Assembly: GCF_019200975.1 (NCBI RefSeq) | Contig: NZ_JAHTMR010000014.1 | Coordinates: 58,891-122,890, forward strand | Reading direction: 5' to 3' | DNA: 64,000 bases | DNA from: Pseudomonas sp. PD9R | GTDB lineage: Bacteria > Pseudomonadota > Gammaproteobacteria > Pseudomonadales > Pseudomonadaceae | Part shown: in pieces, positions 8,674 to 17,363 of the stretch | Layout of the letters: every line of letters begins with the position of its first letter | Numbering within the stretch: position 1 is the first letter of the stretch | The notes under the pieces: model-generated | The model's input: only the letters and a program-made list of their open reading frames with translations | What the model was told of the DNA's origin: nothing | The model's database searches: none | Translations under genes and position numbers: made by a program

Positions 8674-8796
8674 ACCCACAGTGGGTACTTGTTCGAGTGA
8701 CAGTAGTCGGCCGGTTGCGATAACCGGCACATCCTCGGCCAGATAACGCGCAGCCTTTTTTGTGCCGTTGTCTCGCCGTAAAAGCGAGCAGCGGCA
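8674..8796 (+). promoter_or_regulatory. Structured 5' leader of mgtA with three stem-loops
   Basis: Three consecutive hairpins precede mgtA: ACCCAC-A-GTGGGT (8674-8686), GCCGGTT-GCGAT-AACCGGC (8710-8728), and a 13-bp stem with one bulge (8763-8776 pairing with 8784-8796) around a 7-base loop. A T-run at 8755-8761 lies between the second and third. Enteric mgtA leaders sense magnesium or proline, and a similar role here is inference. The remaining sequence up to the start at 8942 shows no convincing leader peptide. Together with the palindrome this describes the 485-base gap after pvdA. Confidence 0.5.
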
Positions 8797-8941
8797 TCCC
8801 GATCACGGCCAGTTTCTGGTCTGTGTCCCGACGTCCCTCTCATCGACGCTGAACCGTGCGTGATGTTCGACTGTGTGTCGTCATCGCGGCGCACCGACAC
8901 GCCTGCTCGACGGTTTCCTGGCCGACCCTGGGGGAACTGCC

Positions 8942-11644
8942 ATGAACCTGACCCTGCTCAAAGAATTCTTCGCCGGATTCCTGCGCACCCGCCACATTGC
9001 CCGGCACTTCCGTCGTCTGGCGCTGCTGGAAAACTTCACCGACACCACGGTCAGCCGTGAGGTGCCGCCCACTCTGGCGCAAACCCTGGTCAGCGCCGCC
9101 ACCAGTGACACCGGCCAGTTGCTGGACACCCTTGGCAGCCACACCGACGGCTTGAGCGAACTCGAAGCCGAGGCACGGCGCGAGCAATTCGGCCTCAACG
9201 AAGTCGAGCACGAACAGCCGCTGCCATGGTGGATTCACCTGTGGCACTGCTACAAAAACCCGTTCAACCTGCTGCTGACCTTGCTCGCGGTGATCTCCTG
9301 GCTGACCGAGGACATGAAAGCCGCCATCGTTATTTTCTCGATGGTGGTGCTCTCGACCTTGCTGCGCTTCTGGCAGGAAACCAAATCGAACCAGGCTGCC
9401 GATGCGCTCAAGGCGATGGTGAGCAACACGGCCACGGTGTTGCGGCGGGACGCTGCTCGCACTGAATTGCCGATCAAGCAACTGGTGCCCGGTGACCTGA
9501 TCGTGCTCTCGGCGGGCGACATGATTCCCGCCGATTGCCGGGTGCTCAGCGCCAAGGATCTGTTCGTCAGCCAGGCGGCCATGACCGGCGAATCGATGCC
9601 GGTGGAGAAATTTCCGCGTCAGCAGGACAGCGACACCTGCAATCCGCTGGACCTCGACAACATCCTGTTCATGGGCACCAACGTGGTGTCCGGCACGGCC
9701 ATGGCGGTGATCCTCACCACCGGCAACAGCACTTATTTCGGCGCGCTGGCGCAGCGGGTCGGTGCCACCGACCGTGCACCGACATCGTTCCAGACCGGGG
9801 TCAACAAAGTCAGCTGGCTGCTGATCCGCTTTATGTTCGTCATGGCACCGCTGGTGCTGTTCATCAACGGTTTCACCAAGGGCGACTGGACCCAGGCGCT
9901 GCTGTTTGCACTGTCGATTGCCGTGGGCCTTACCCCGGAAATGCTGCCGATGATCGTCACCTCGACCCTGGCCAAGGGCGCGGTGTTTCTGTCGCGCAAA
10001 AAAGTCATCGTCAAACGTCTCGACGCGATCCAGAACTTCGGCGCCATGGACGTGCTGTGCACCGACAAGACCGGCACCCTGACCCAGGACAAGATCTTTC
10101 TGGCGCGCAATGTCGATGTCTGGGGCAACGACTCCGATGACGTGCTGGAAATGGCCTACCTCAACAGCTACTACCAGACCGGCCTGAAAAACCTGCTGGA
10201 TGTGGCCGTGCTCGAACACGTGGAAATCCACCGTGAACTGAAGGTCGGCACGGCGTTTCGCAAGGTCGACGAGATCCCGTTCGACTTCAATCGCCGGCGC
10301 ATGTCAGTGGTGGTGGCCGAGCGTGAGCAACCGCATCTGCTGATCTGTAAAGGCGCGGTGGAAGAAGTGCTGGCGGTCTGCACCCGAGTGCGTCACGGCG
10401 AGTTTGATGAAGCATTGAGCGAAGCACTGCTGGCGCGGATTCGTCAGGTCACGGCGACCTTCAACGCCGAAGGGCTGCGGGTGGTCGCCGTCGCTGCACG
10501 GCCAATGATTGAAGGGCGTGACAATTACAGCCTGGCAGATGAACAGGAATTGACGCTGATTGGCTATGTCGCGTTTCTCGACCCACCCAAAGAAAGCACC
10601 GCACCGGCGCTCAAGGCCTTGGCCGCCCATGGCGTGGCGGTGAAAGTGCTGACCGGTGATAACGAACTGGTCACGGCCAAGATCTGCCGCGAAGTCGGCC
10701 TGGAGCAACAAGGCCTGTTGATGGGCAACGACATCGAACGCATGAGCGACGCCGAACTGGCGGTGGCAGTGGAGACCACCAACGTGTTCGCCAAACTGAC
10801 GCCATCGCACAAGGAACGCATCGTCCGCCTGCTCAAAGGTAACGGTCATGTGGTCGGTTTCATGGGCGACGGCATCAACGACGCGCCGGCCCTGCGTACC
10901 GCGGACATCGGCATTTCCATGGACAGCGCCGTGGACATCGCCAAGGAAGCGGCCGACATCATCCTCCTCGAAAAAAGCCTGATGGTGCTGGAGGAGGGCG
11001 TGCTGGAAGGGCGGCGGACCTTCGCCAACATGCTCAAGTACATCAAGATGACCGCCAGCTCGAACTTCGGCAATGTGTTCTCGGTGCTGGTGGCCAGTGC
11101 GTTCATCCCTTTCCTGCCGATGCTGCCGATGCACCTGCTGGTGCAGAACCTGCTCTACGACATTTCGCAGATCGCCATTCCGTTCGATAACGTCGATGCC
11201 GAAATGCTCGCCAAGCCACAGCGCTGGCAGCCGGCGGATGTCGGGCGGTTCATGTTGTTTTTCGGGCCGATCAGCTCGATTTTCGACATCACCACGTTTG
11301 CGTTGATGTGGTACGTGTTCGACGCCAACACGCCGGACCATCAAACCCTGTTCCAGTCGGGCTGGTTCGTGGTCGGCTTGCTGACCCAGACGCTGATTGT
11401 GCACATGATTCGCACGCCGAAAGTGCCGTTCCTGCAGAGCCGCGCGGCAATGCCGTTGATGGTCATGACCGGGATCATCATGGCCGTCGGGATTTTCCTG
11501 CCGATGGGGCCGTTGGCGCACTACTTCAAATTGCAGGCGCTGCCATCGCTGTACTTTGTGTTCCTGCCGGTGATTCTGTTGGCCTATATGGGCCTGACTC
11601 AGGCGGTGAAGGGCTACTACATCCGGCGATTCGGATGGCAATAG
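8942..11644 (+). CDS. mgtA: Magnesium-importing P-type ATPase MgtA
   Basis: P3B-type ATPase that imports magnesium across the inner membrane when it is scarce. The 900 residues contain the N-terminal cation-ATPase domain, actuator motif AAMTGESMPVEK, phosphorylation motif DKTGTLTQD with Asp375, nucleotide-binding domain, hinge motif MGDGINDAPALR and C-terminal helices with the NLLYDISQIAIPFDNVD segment typical of MgtA/MgtB. The ATG at 8942 follows GGGGGAA and gives the family's usual length; an upstream GTG would add 23 residues of leader sequence. No MgtC or regulator gene adjoins. A long folded leader suggests post-transcriptional control. Confidence 0.93.
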   Translation: MNLTLLKEFFAGFLRTRHIARHFRRLALLENFTDTTVSREVPPTLAQTLVSAATSDTGQLLDTLGSHTDGLSELEAEARREQFGLNEVEHEQPLPWWIHLWHCYKNPFNLLLTLLAVISWLTEDMKAAIVIFSMVVLSTLLRFWQETKSNQAADALKAMVSNTATVLRRDAARTELPIKQLVPGDLIVLSAGDMIPADCRVLSAKDLFVSQAAMTGESMPVEKFPRQQDSDTCNPLDLDNILFMGTNVVSGTAMAVILTTGNSTYFGALAQRVGATDRAPTSFQTGVNKVSWLLIRFMFVMAPLVLFINGFTKGDWTQALLFALSIAVGLTPEMLPMIVTSTLAKGAVFLSRKKVIVKRLDAIQNFGAMDVLCTDKTGTLTQDKIFLARNVDVWGNDSDDVLEMAYLNSYYQTGLKNLLDVAVLEHVEIHRELKVGTAFRKVDEIPFDFNRRRMSVVVAEREQPHLLICKGAVEEVLAVCTRVRHGEFDEALSEALLARIRQVTATFNAEGLRVVAVAARPMIEGRDNYSLADEQELTLIGYVAFLDPPKESTAPALKALAAHGVAVKVLTGDNELVTAKICREVGLEQQGLLMGNDIERMSDAELAVAVETTNVFAKLTPSHKERIVRLLKGNGHVVGFMGDGINDAPALRTADIGISMDSAVDIAKEAADIILLEKSLMVLEEGVLEGRRTFANMLKYIKMTASSNFGNVFSVLVASAFIPFLPMLPMHLLVQNLLYDISQIAIPFDNVDAEMLAKPQRWQPADVGRFMLFFGPISSIFDITTFALMWYVFDANTPDHQTLFQSGWFVVGLLTQTLIVHMIRTPKVPFLQSRAAMPLMVMTGIIMAVGIFLPMGPLAHYFKLQALPSLYFVFLPVILLAYMGLTQAVKGYYIRRFGWQ

Positions 11645-11653
11645 CTGCCAACG

Positions 11654-11736
11654 GTAGGAGCTGGCGCAGGCTGCGATCTTTTGATCTTTCTTTTCAAAAG
11701 CCAAGTCAAAAGATCGCAGCCTGCGGCAGCTCCTAC
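11654..11736. repeat. Intergenic palindrome after mgtA
   Basis: GTAGGAGCTGGCGCAGGCTG and its inverted partner ending GGCAGCTCCTAC enclose complementary GATCTTTTGATC/GTCAAAAGATC arms. It starts 10 bases after the mgtA stop. Confidence 0.85.
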
Positions 11737-11845
11737 AGGAGTACCGGGACGAGGGCGCGGGATTTAGGAAAAGTCCTACAGAAAGCTCAATGGGTCTTCC
11801 GTAGCCTTGCGTCCTCACTATTCTGACTCGCTTCCGGGGGCCACG

Positions 11846-12259
11846 TTGTCGAACAAGTCCTTACGCATTCTGATCGCCGACGAACAGCACTTTAACCGGT
11901 TGAGAGTTGAGCGCTGGTTCAACCAGCTCGGTTACTACCGGGTGGCACCGGTGCAAGACCTCGAAGAACTGCTGAGCCTGGTTGAATATGGTTGCCAGCC
12001 ATTCGACCTGCTGGTCATCAATGCTGCATTGCCGGGCGGGAAGCTGGATTTGCTGGACTTCTGCCTCGATAACCGGCAGTTGGATCGCGTGTTGATCTAC
12101 GACGGTCAGCAGGCGCAACTGCCGCCCATCCCGCCTTGCGAGCAACAGAAAGTTCAGGTGAGTCACGCTTCGCTGCCTGATTTGCTGTCGATTCAGCGGC
12201 TGATGGCGATCATTGATCGACAACGACCGTTTGTCGGCACTGTCATTTCTGTCAGGTAG
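11846..12259 (+). CDS. Degenerate stand-alone response-regulator receiver
   Basis: A 137-residue protein with the receiver fold pattern: RILIADEQHFNRL at the start keeps the acidic pair (Asp12, Glu13), and FDLLVINAALPG matches the strand that normally ends in the phosphorylated aspartate. That residue is Asn59, and the conserved C-terminal lysine is not visible either, so phosphorylation is unlikely. A TTG at 11846 preceded by CCGGGGG is chosen as start; the frame is open upstream but has no good site. It lies 111 bases before a BvgA-like regulator, so it may modulate that system as a non-phosphorylated partner (inference). Confidence 0.65.
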   Translation: MSNKSLRILIADEQHFNRLRVERWFNQLGYYRVAPVQDLEELLSLVEYGCQPFDLLVINAALPGGKLDLLDFCLDNRQLDRVLIYDGQQAQLPPIPPCEQQKVQVSHASLPDLLSIQRLMAIIDRQRPFVGTVISVR

Positions 12260-12370
12260 TTCACCAAGGCTTTCCATGCAACAGTCTACGCGCAGCTACT
12301 GCGTCTAATTCGGGCCTTGCCCATGGGCAGTCAGTGCTCAATCGTCGTGTTTTTTACACAGGGAGTTGCC

Positions 12371-12997
12371 ATGAAGTGTGCGCTGATCGTGGACGATCAC
12401 CCGGTGATTCGCGGCGCAGTCAAAATTTTACTCAAGCTGGAGGGGTACAAGCGCATCCACGAAGCGGCGAGCGGTAATGAAGTGTTGCCGATGATCCGCG
12501 AATACAAACCTGAACTGGTGATACTGGACCTGAACATACCATCGCTCGACGGGCTGGATGTGCTCGCACGGATCAAGGCTGGCGAGGTGCCGTGCCGGGT
12601 CGTGGTCTTCACCTCTCAGGAACCGATGTTTTATCAGGATCGATGCATGCGGGCCGGTGCCTCGGCCTACGTTGCCAAGACCAACGACCTGCAACATTTG
12701 CACAAGGCAATACATGCCGCGTTGGGTGGATACACCTATTTCACACGGCTTCCCACGAGTTCTGTATCGATGAGTACGCTGCAACGCAGCGAAAAACAGA
12801 TGATCGATAAACTCTCGGATCGCGAACTGTCAATCTTCCAGCATCTGGCCCGAGGCATCAGCAACAAAGCCATTGCCGAAATCATGCACCTGAGCCACAA
12901 GACCGTCAGCACCTACAAAACCCGTTTGACGGAAAAACTCAACGTGGAGTCGTCGGTGCATCTGCGCGATCTTGCCCGGCGCAATCATTTGATCTGA
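12371..12997 (+). CDS. BvgA/RocA1-like response regulator (NarL/FixJ family)
   Basis: Two-component response regulator of 208 residues, the length of BvgA and RocA1. The N-terminal receiver begins ALIVDDHPVIRGAVK and contains the phospho-acceptor Asp53 in LVILDLNIPSLDG. The C-terminal LuxR-type helix-turn-helix reads LSDRELSIFQHLARGISNKAIAEIMHLSHKTVSTYKTRL. The ATG at 12371 follows GGGAG; an upstream ATG at 12317 has no site. The sensor kinase starts on the base after its stop codon, so the two are surely co-translated. Related systems control adhesion, fimbriae or virulence; the target here is unknown. Confidence 0.85.
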   Translation: MKCALIVDDHPVIRGAVKILLKLEGYKRIHEAASGNEVLPMIREYKPELVILDLNIPSLDGLDVLARIKAGEVPCRVVVFTSQEPMFYQDRCMRAGASAYVAKTNDLQHLHKAIHAALGGYTYFTRLPTSSVSMSTLQRSEKQMIDKLSDRELSIFQHLARGISNKAIAEIMHLSHKTVSTYKTRLTEKLNVESSVHLRDLARRNHLI

Positions 12998-15900
12998 ATG
13001 AAATCCTTCCGACGCCTGCGCCAACTGAGAAACCTTTTTCTGCTGGGCCTTTGCCTGTGGGCAACAAATGTTTGCGCGCAGGTGCAAACACTGGAGTTGC
13101 TGGGGCGTTCCAGCGTGGAGGGTTACAGCGCCAGACTGTCGCAAGCCGACACGCGCTGGCTGCAGCAAAAGGGCCGTTTGGTGCTGGCTGTCTCGGCCCC
13201 GGACTATCCGCCTTTCGACATCACGACCACGGGTCTTGCGTGGGAGGGGATTACCGCAGACTACGCCGGCCTGCTCAAACAGTTGTTGCAGGTGGAGATT
13301 GAGATTCAACGTTACGACTCGCGGGCAGACGCGGTGCAAGCGCTCAAGCATGGAGCTGCAGACCTGCTGGGTACGGCCAACAGTTTTGAAGCGCAAGACC
13401 CGCAGTTACAAATGTCCAGCGCCTATGCCGTCGATCAACCGGTACTGGTGACCCGCACCGATACGCCTCAGGTATCGGACCCGACGCTGGGCGGCGAGCG
13501 TCTGGCCATGCTCTATCACTATTTGCCCGAGCAAAACGTGCAGCAGTTTTACCCCGAAGCGGATGTTCAGCTTTTTCCCTCGGCGCTGGCGGCGGTGGGG
13601 GCCGTGGCTTTCCGTCAGGCGGATGTCTATCTGGGTGATGCGATCAGCGCCCATTACCTGATCAGCAAAAACTACCTCAACAACGTTCAGCTGGCTGATT
13701 TCTCGCGCATGGAGTCCGGCCGCTTTGCCTTCGCGCTGACTCGCGACAACCCGCGGTTGCTGCGCATCGTCAACCAGGCGTTATCGGCGATTGCCCCCAA
13801 TGAGCAGATGAACATTCTGCGGCGCTGGGGGGCCAACGGGGTATCGATGCCGGGCACTCAGTCCTTGCAACTGAGCGTGGCCGAGCAGCGCTGGCTCGAG
13901 CAACACCCTCGCGTGCGGGTGGCGATCAACGAGAACATCCCGCCGATTACCTTCATCGACAGTGAGGGCCGGTTTCGCGGTATCGGTGTTGATGTGCTGG
14001 CAAAAATCAGCCTGCGTACCGGTTTACAGTTCGACATCCAGGCCATGCGGTCAGTGACCGAGATGTTGCAGGGCATCCAGAGCGGCCAGGTCGACGTGCT
14101 GGCCGGGATCGGCCTCAGTTCCCGACGTGAAGAAGCGTTGCTGTTTACCCGGCCATTCCTGACCAGTCCTTCTGTGCTGGTGACCCGGCTAGCACCTGAC
14201 AGCCCCCGGACGCTGGATGAAATGGCCGGAAAAACCCTGGCGCTGACCCAAGGCAATATTGCCGGTGAGTTCATTCGGCAACACTTCCCGCTGATCCGCT
14301 GTGCGGATGCGCCACTGTCGGCAGACGCCATGGCAATGGTCGCGCAAGGCAAAGCCGAGGGTGCCATCAATTCATTGATCAGCGCCCGTTACCTGATTTC
14401 CCGGCAATACCGTGATCGCCTGCAAGTGACCAGTACGGTGGGCACCGATCCCGCCCGCAGCACCTTGGCCACCAGTCGCGAGGCGACCGAGCTGCATTCG
14501 ATCCTGGACAAGGCGTTGCTGAGTATCACCCCTGAAGAAATCGACGAGCTGACACTGCCCTGGCGCAATGACTTGATGGTGGAACAGAGCTATTGGCTGC
14601 GACATCGGCAGAGTATTTTCCAGGCCTTCGCTGCTGCTGGCGTCTTGCTCATGATCGCGTTCGCCGGGATCGTCTGGCAGCGCCGACAAATCCGACAGCG
14701 CCAACAGTTGCTGGGGCAATTGCAGCAGGCCAAGGACGCCGCCGACGATGCCAATCGGGCCAAGACCACATTCCTGGCGACCATGAGCCATGAAATTCGC
14801 ACACCCATGAATGCCTTGCTCGGCATGCTCGAACTGGCGCTGAAACGCGCGGACGAAGGCATCACCGACCGCGCCGCCATCGAAGTGGCGTCGAATGCCG
14901 GGCAACAATTACTGGGGTTGATTGGCGATATTCTGGACATCGCCCGTATCGAGTCCGGGCATTTGTCGCTGACGCCGGAACGCTGCAATTTGCAGGCGTT
15001 GGTGGCGTCGGTGTGCCGGGTATTCGAAGGGCTGGCACGGCAGAAGAACCTGCAATGGCGGGTTGAGCTTGATGATCACAGCAACTGCGACGTAATGATT
15101 GATCCCACGCGCTTCAAGCAAGTGCTGTCCAATGTGTTGAGCAATGCGATCAAGTTCACCCGTGAAGGCGAGGTCAACTTGACGCTACGGGTAGCGCCAG
15201 CGTCGGCGGAACGCCTGGCGATCAGCGTGCGCATTGCGGACAGCGGCATCGGTATCAGCGCCTTCGACCAGCAGCGCTTGTTCAGCCCGTTCGTGCAGGC
15301 CGGGAATAGCGAGCAGTCAAGCCGACAAGGTTCCGGGCTGGGGCTGGTGATCAGCCGCACCTTGTGCGAAATGATGGGCGGTCAGTTGCAGCTCGACAGT
15401 GCGTTGGGGCATGGCACGCAGGTCGACATCAGCCTTGAACTGATCGCGCTGCAACCGCTGTCTGCCAATGAAGTACCGGACCACGAATTACCGCAGCCGA
15501 TCCGAGCCCTGACGATTCTGGTGGTCGACGATTACCCGGCCAATCGCTTGTTGCTCTCGCGGCAGCTGAGTTATCTCAGGCATCAGGTATTGACGGCGGA
15601 GGATGGGCGGCAAGGCTTCGAACTGTGGCGTGACCACGAATTCGATCTGGTTATCACCGACTGCAACATGCCGCTGGTCAGCGGTTACGAGTTGGCGGGG
15701 GCGATCCGCGATGAAGAGCGATTCAAAGGTATGCCGCCGACAGTGATTCTGGGGTTCACCGCCAATGCGCAGCCTGAGGAAAAAATTCGCTGTATCGAGG
15801 CGGGCATGGACGATTGCCTGTTCAAACCGATTCGCCTGGTGGATCTCAGCGCCTGGCTGGCGACTCAGTTTTTGGGCGAGCCGGCCGTAGCGATCGAAGA

Positions 15901-16243
15901 ACCGTCACCTGCGGAAATTGATTTGAGTGGGCTGGAGCGCTACGTAGGTTCGGACCGCGAGCTGATTACCCAGCTATTGCACGATCTGTCCGTGAGCAAT
16001 CGCGAGGATCGCCAACGCCTGATGCAGGAACATGCCAGCGGCAATCGTCATGGCGTGCAGGAACTGGCGCACCGCATCAAGGGCGGCGCGCTGATGGTCC
16101 GGGCGCTAAATCTGGTCGAGTGTTGCGAGCAGCTGGAGCGTGCATGCGGCGAGGGGGATGCCGCACTGATCGACGCGGCCGTCGATCAGTTGCAACACGC
16201 CATGGGGCGCCTGGACCATCATTTGAGCCGGGTTGGCGCTTAG
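12998..16243 (+). CDS. BvgS/RocS1-like hybrid sensor histidine kinase
   Basis: Inner-membrane unorthodox kinase of 1081 residues. In order: signal peptide (about 1-25), two periplasmic solute-binding (Venus flytrap) domains (about 50-280 and 290-525), one membrane helix (about 540-560), a short coiled linker, HisKA with His598 in TMSHEIRTPMN, HATPase with DSGIGI and GSGLGL boxes, receiver with Asp888 in VITDCNMP, and C-terminal Hpt with His1025 in ELAHRIKGG. This gives a full His-Asp-His-Asp relay ending on the upstream regulator. BvgS has a PAS domain between membrane and HisKA; here only about 35 residues separate them. The signal sensed is unknown. Confidence 0.88.
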   Translation: MKSFRRLRQLRNLFLLGLCLWATNVCAQVQTLELLGRSSVEGYSARLSQADTRWLQQKGRLVLAVSAPDYPPFDITTTGLAWEGITADYAGLLKQLLQVEIEIQRYDSRADAVQALKHGAADLLGTANSFEAQDPQLQMSSAYAVDQPVLVTRTDTPQVSDPTLGGERLAMLYHYLPEQNVQQFYPEADVQLFPSALAAVGAVAFRQADVYLGDAISAHYLISKNYLNNVQLADFSRMESGRFAFALTRDNPRLLRIVNQALSAIAPNEQMNILRRWGANGVSMPGTQSLQLSVAEQRWLEQHPRVRVAINENIPPITFIDSEGRFRGIGVDVLAKISLRTGLQFDIQAMRSVTEMLQGIQSGQVDVLAGIGLSSRREEALLFTRPFLTSPSVLVTRLAPDSPRTLDEMAGKTLALTQGNIAGEFIRQHFPLIRCADAPLSADAMAMVAQGKAEGAINSLISARYLISRQYRDRLQVTSTVGTDPARSTLATSREATELHSILDKALLSITPEEIDELTLPWRNDLMVEQSYWLRHRQSIFQAFAAAGVLLMIAFAGIVWQRRQIRQRQQLLGQLQQAKDAADDANRAKTTFLATMSHEIRTPMNALLGMLELALKRADEGITDRAAIEVASNAGQQLLGLIGDILDIARIESGHLSLTPERCNLQALVASVCRVFEGLARQKNLQWRVELDDHSNCDVMIDPTRFKQVLSNVLSNAIKFTREGEVNLTLRVAPASAERLAISVRIADSGIGISAFDQQRLFSPFVQAGNSEQSSRQGSGLGLVISRTLCEMMGGQLQLDSALGHGTQVDISLELIALQPLSANEVPDHELPQPIRALTILVVDDYPANRLLLSRQLSYLRHQVLTAEDGRQGFELWRDHEFDLVITDCNMPLVSGYELAGAIRDEERFKGMPPTVILGFTANAQPEEKIRCIEAGMDDCLFKPIRLVDLSAWLATQFLGEPAVAIEEPSPAEIDLSGLERYVGSDRELITQLLHDLSVSNREDRQRLMQEHASGNRHGVQELAHRIKGGALMVRALNLVECCEQLERACGEGDAALIDAAVDQLQHAMGRLDHHLSRVGA

Positions 16244-17043
16244 TCCCAGTTTGGCGCAATGCCTTTGGGGCTGGTCAAGCGCTGGCCGCGATCCAGCCCG
16301 GCGATCAAGGCCATGTCAGACTCGCTCAACTTCAGGGCACCGGCTTCGAGGTTGCTGGCGAGGTTGGCGCGCTTGGTGGAAGAAGGAATCACGGCGTAAC
16401 CCAGCTGCATGGCCCAGGCGAGGGTGACTTGTGCCGGCGTCGCTTGCAGGCGGTCGGCGATCTGTTGGATGACCGGGTCCTTGAGTACTTCGCCGTAGGC
16501 CAACGTCATGTACGAGGTGATCTGGATGCCCTGGCTCTGGGCGAATTCGACAACTTTGCGGTTTTGCAGGTACGGGTGCAGTTCAATCTGGTTGGTGGCG
16601 ATGTTCTCGGCACCGACGGCGGCGATGGCTTGTTTCATCAAATCGATGGTGAAGTTGGACACGCCGATCTGCCGAGTCAGGCCCAGGCGCCTGGCTTCGA
16701 GCAGGGCGCCCATGAACGCCTCGACGGGCACCTGGTCTTCCGGCGATGGCCAGTGAATCAACGTCAGGTCGAGGTAGTCGGTCTGCAGTTTTTGCAGGCT
16801 TTCCCTGAGGCTGTCGATCAACCGATCCTTGGCGAAGTTGGCAACCCAGATCTTGCTGGTGATAAACAGCTCTTCTCGGGCGATGCCGCTGGCGGCAATC
16901 GCCTCGCCGACCTCGGCTTCGTTTTCGTAGATTTGCGCGGTATCGATGACGCGGTAGCCCAGTTCCAGGCCAGTGCTCACCGAGTCGATGACCACCTGGC
17001 CTTGCAAGCGAAAAGTACCCAGACCGAATGCAGGGATAGACAT
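16240..17043 (-). CDS. dkgB: Aldo/keto reductase, DkgB type
   Basis: NADPH-dependent cytoplasmic aldo/keto reductase of 267 residues, the same length as E. coli DkgB (2,5-diketo-D-gluconate and methylglyoxal reductase). The catalytic tetrad is visible: Asp and Tyr in GYRVIDTAQIYENE, Lys in LFITSKIW and His in LTLIHWPSP. The C-terminal cofactor segment VIPSSTKRANLASNL is typical. The ATG at 17043 gives MSIPAFGLGTF as N-terminus; a longer frame to 17127 is unsupported. Its stop overlaps the kinase stop by 4 bases in convergent orientation. Confidence 0.85.
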   Translation of the reverse strand: MSIPAFGLGTFRLQGQVVIDSVSTGLELGYRVIDTAQIYENEAEVGEAIAASGIAREELFITSKIWVANFAKDRLIDSLRESLQKLQTDYLDLTLIHWPSPEDQVPVEAFMGALLEARRLGLTRQIGVSNFTIDLMKQAIAAVGAENIATNQIELHPYLQNRKVVEFAQSQGIQITSYMTLAYGEVLKDPVIQQIADRLQATPAQVTLAWAMQLGYAVIPSSTKRANLASNLEAGALKLSESDMALIAGLDRGQRLTSPKGIAPNWD

Positions 17044-17154
17044 GTATGACTCCAGAGGTTGCAGTGGGAATGGACGCGAGTATCCGCGTCTGTATCCGTG
17101 GGAAAAACCTCTGGAGCAGCAAAGCAATGTTTACCGGAAATCAAAGATAAAAAG

Positions 17155-17237
17155 GATCGCAGCCTCGTTGCACTCGACAGCTCCTACAGGGGAATGCGTA
17201 CCCTGTAGGAGCTGTCGAGTGCAACGAGGCTGCGATC
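17155..17237. repeat. Perfect 37-bp inverted repeat (palindrome pair)
   Basis: Arms at 17155-17191 and 17201-17237 are exactly complementary over 37 bases around a 9-base spacer; both contain CTCGTTGCACTCGACAGCTCC or its complement. It belongs to the window's main palindrome family. It lies in the 320-base gap between dkgB and the pirin gene, which otherwise holds the operator-like palindrome at 17258. Confidence 0.9.
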
Positions 17238-17257
17238 TTTTGACTTCTTCTTTCATC

Positions 17258-17279
17258 ATCGTTCTACAAATAGAACGAT
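17258..17279. promoter_or_regulatory. Operator-like palindrome before the pirin gene
   Basis: ATCGTTCTA-CAAA-TAGAACGAT is a perfect 9-4-9 inverted repeat, 85 bases before the pirin ATG. A second short one, TACC-CAATT-GGTA, follows at about 17302. Such sites fit a LysR-, TetR- or MarR-type regulator; no regulator gene is adjacent. Confidence 0.5.
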
Positions 17280-17363
17280 TAAGCTGATTTTTGCGGTCTA
17301 GTACCCAATTGGTATCAGTTTTAAGCTCTATTCATGGCTTCAATCACCTCACCAGGAGACACC

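Noticed and set aside
8840..10231. Minus-strand frame of 463 codons opposite mgtA
   Set aside because: His/Gln-rich shadow of the P-type ATPase with no recognisable family.
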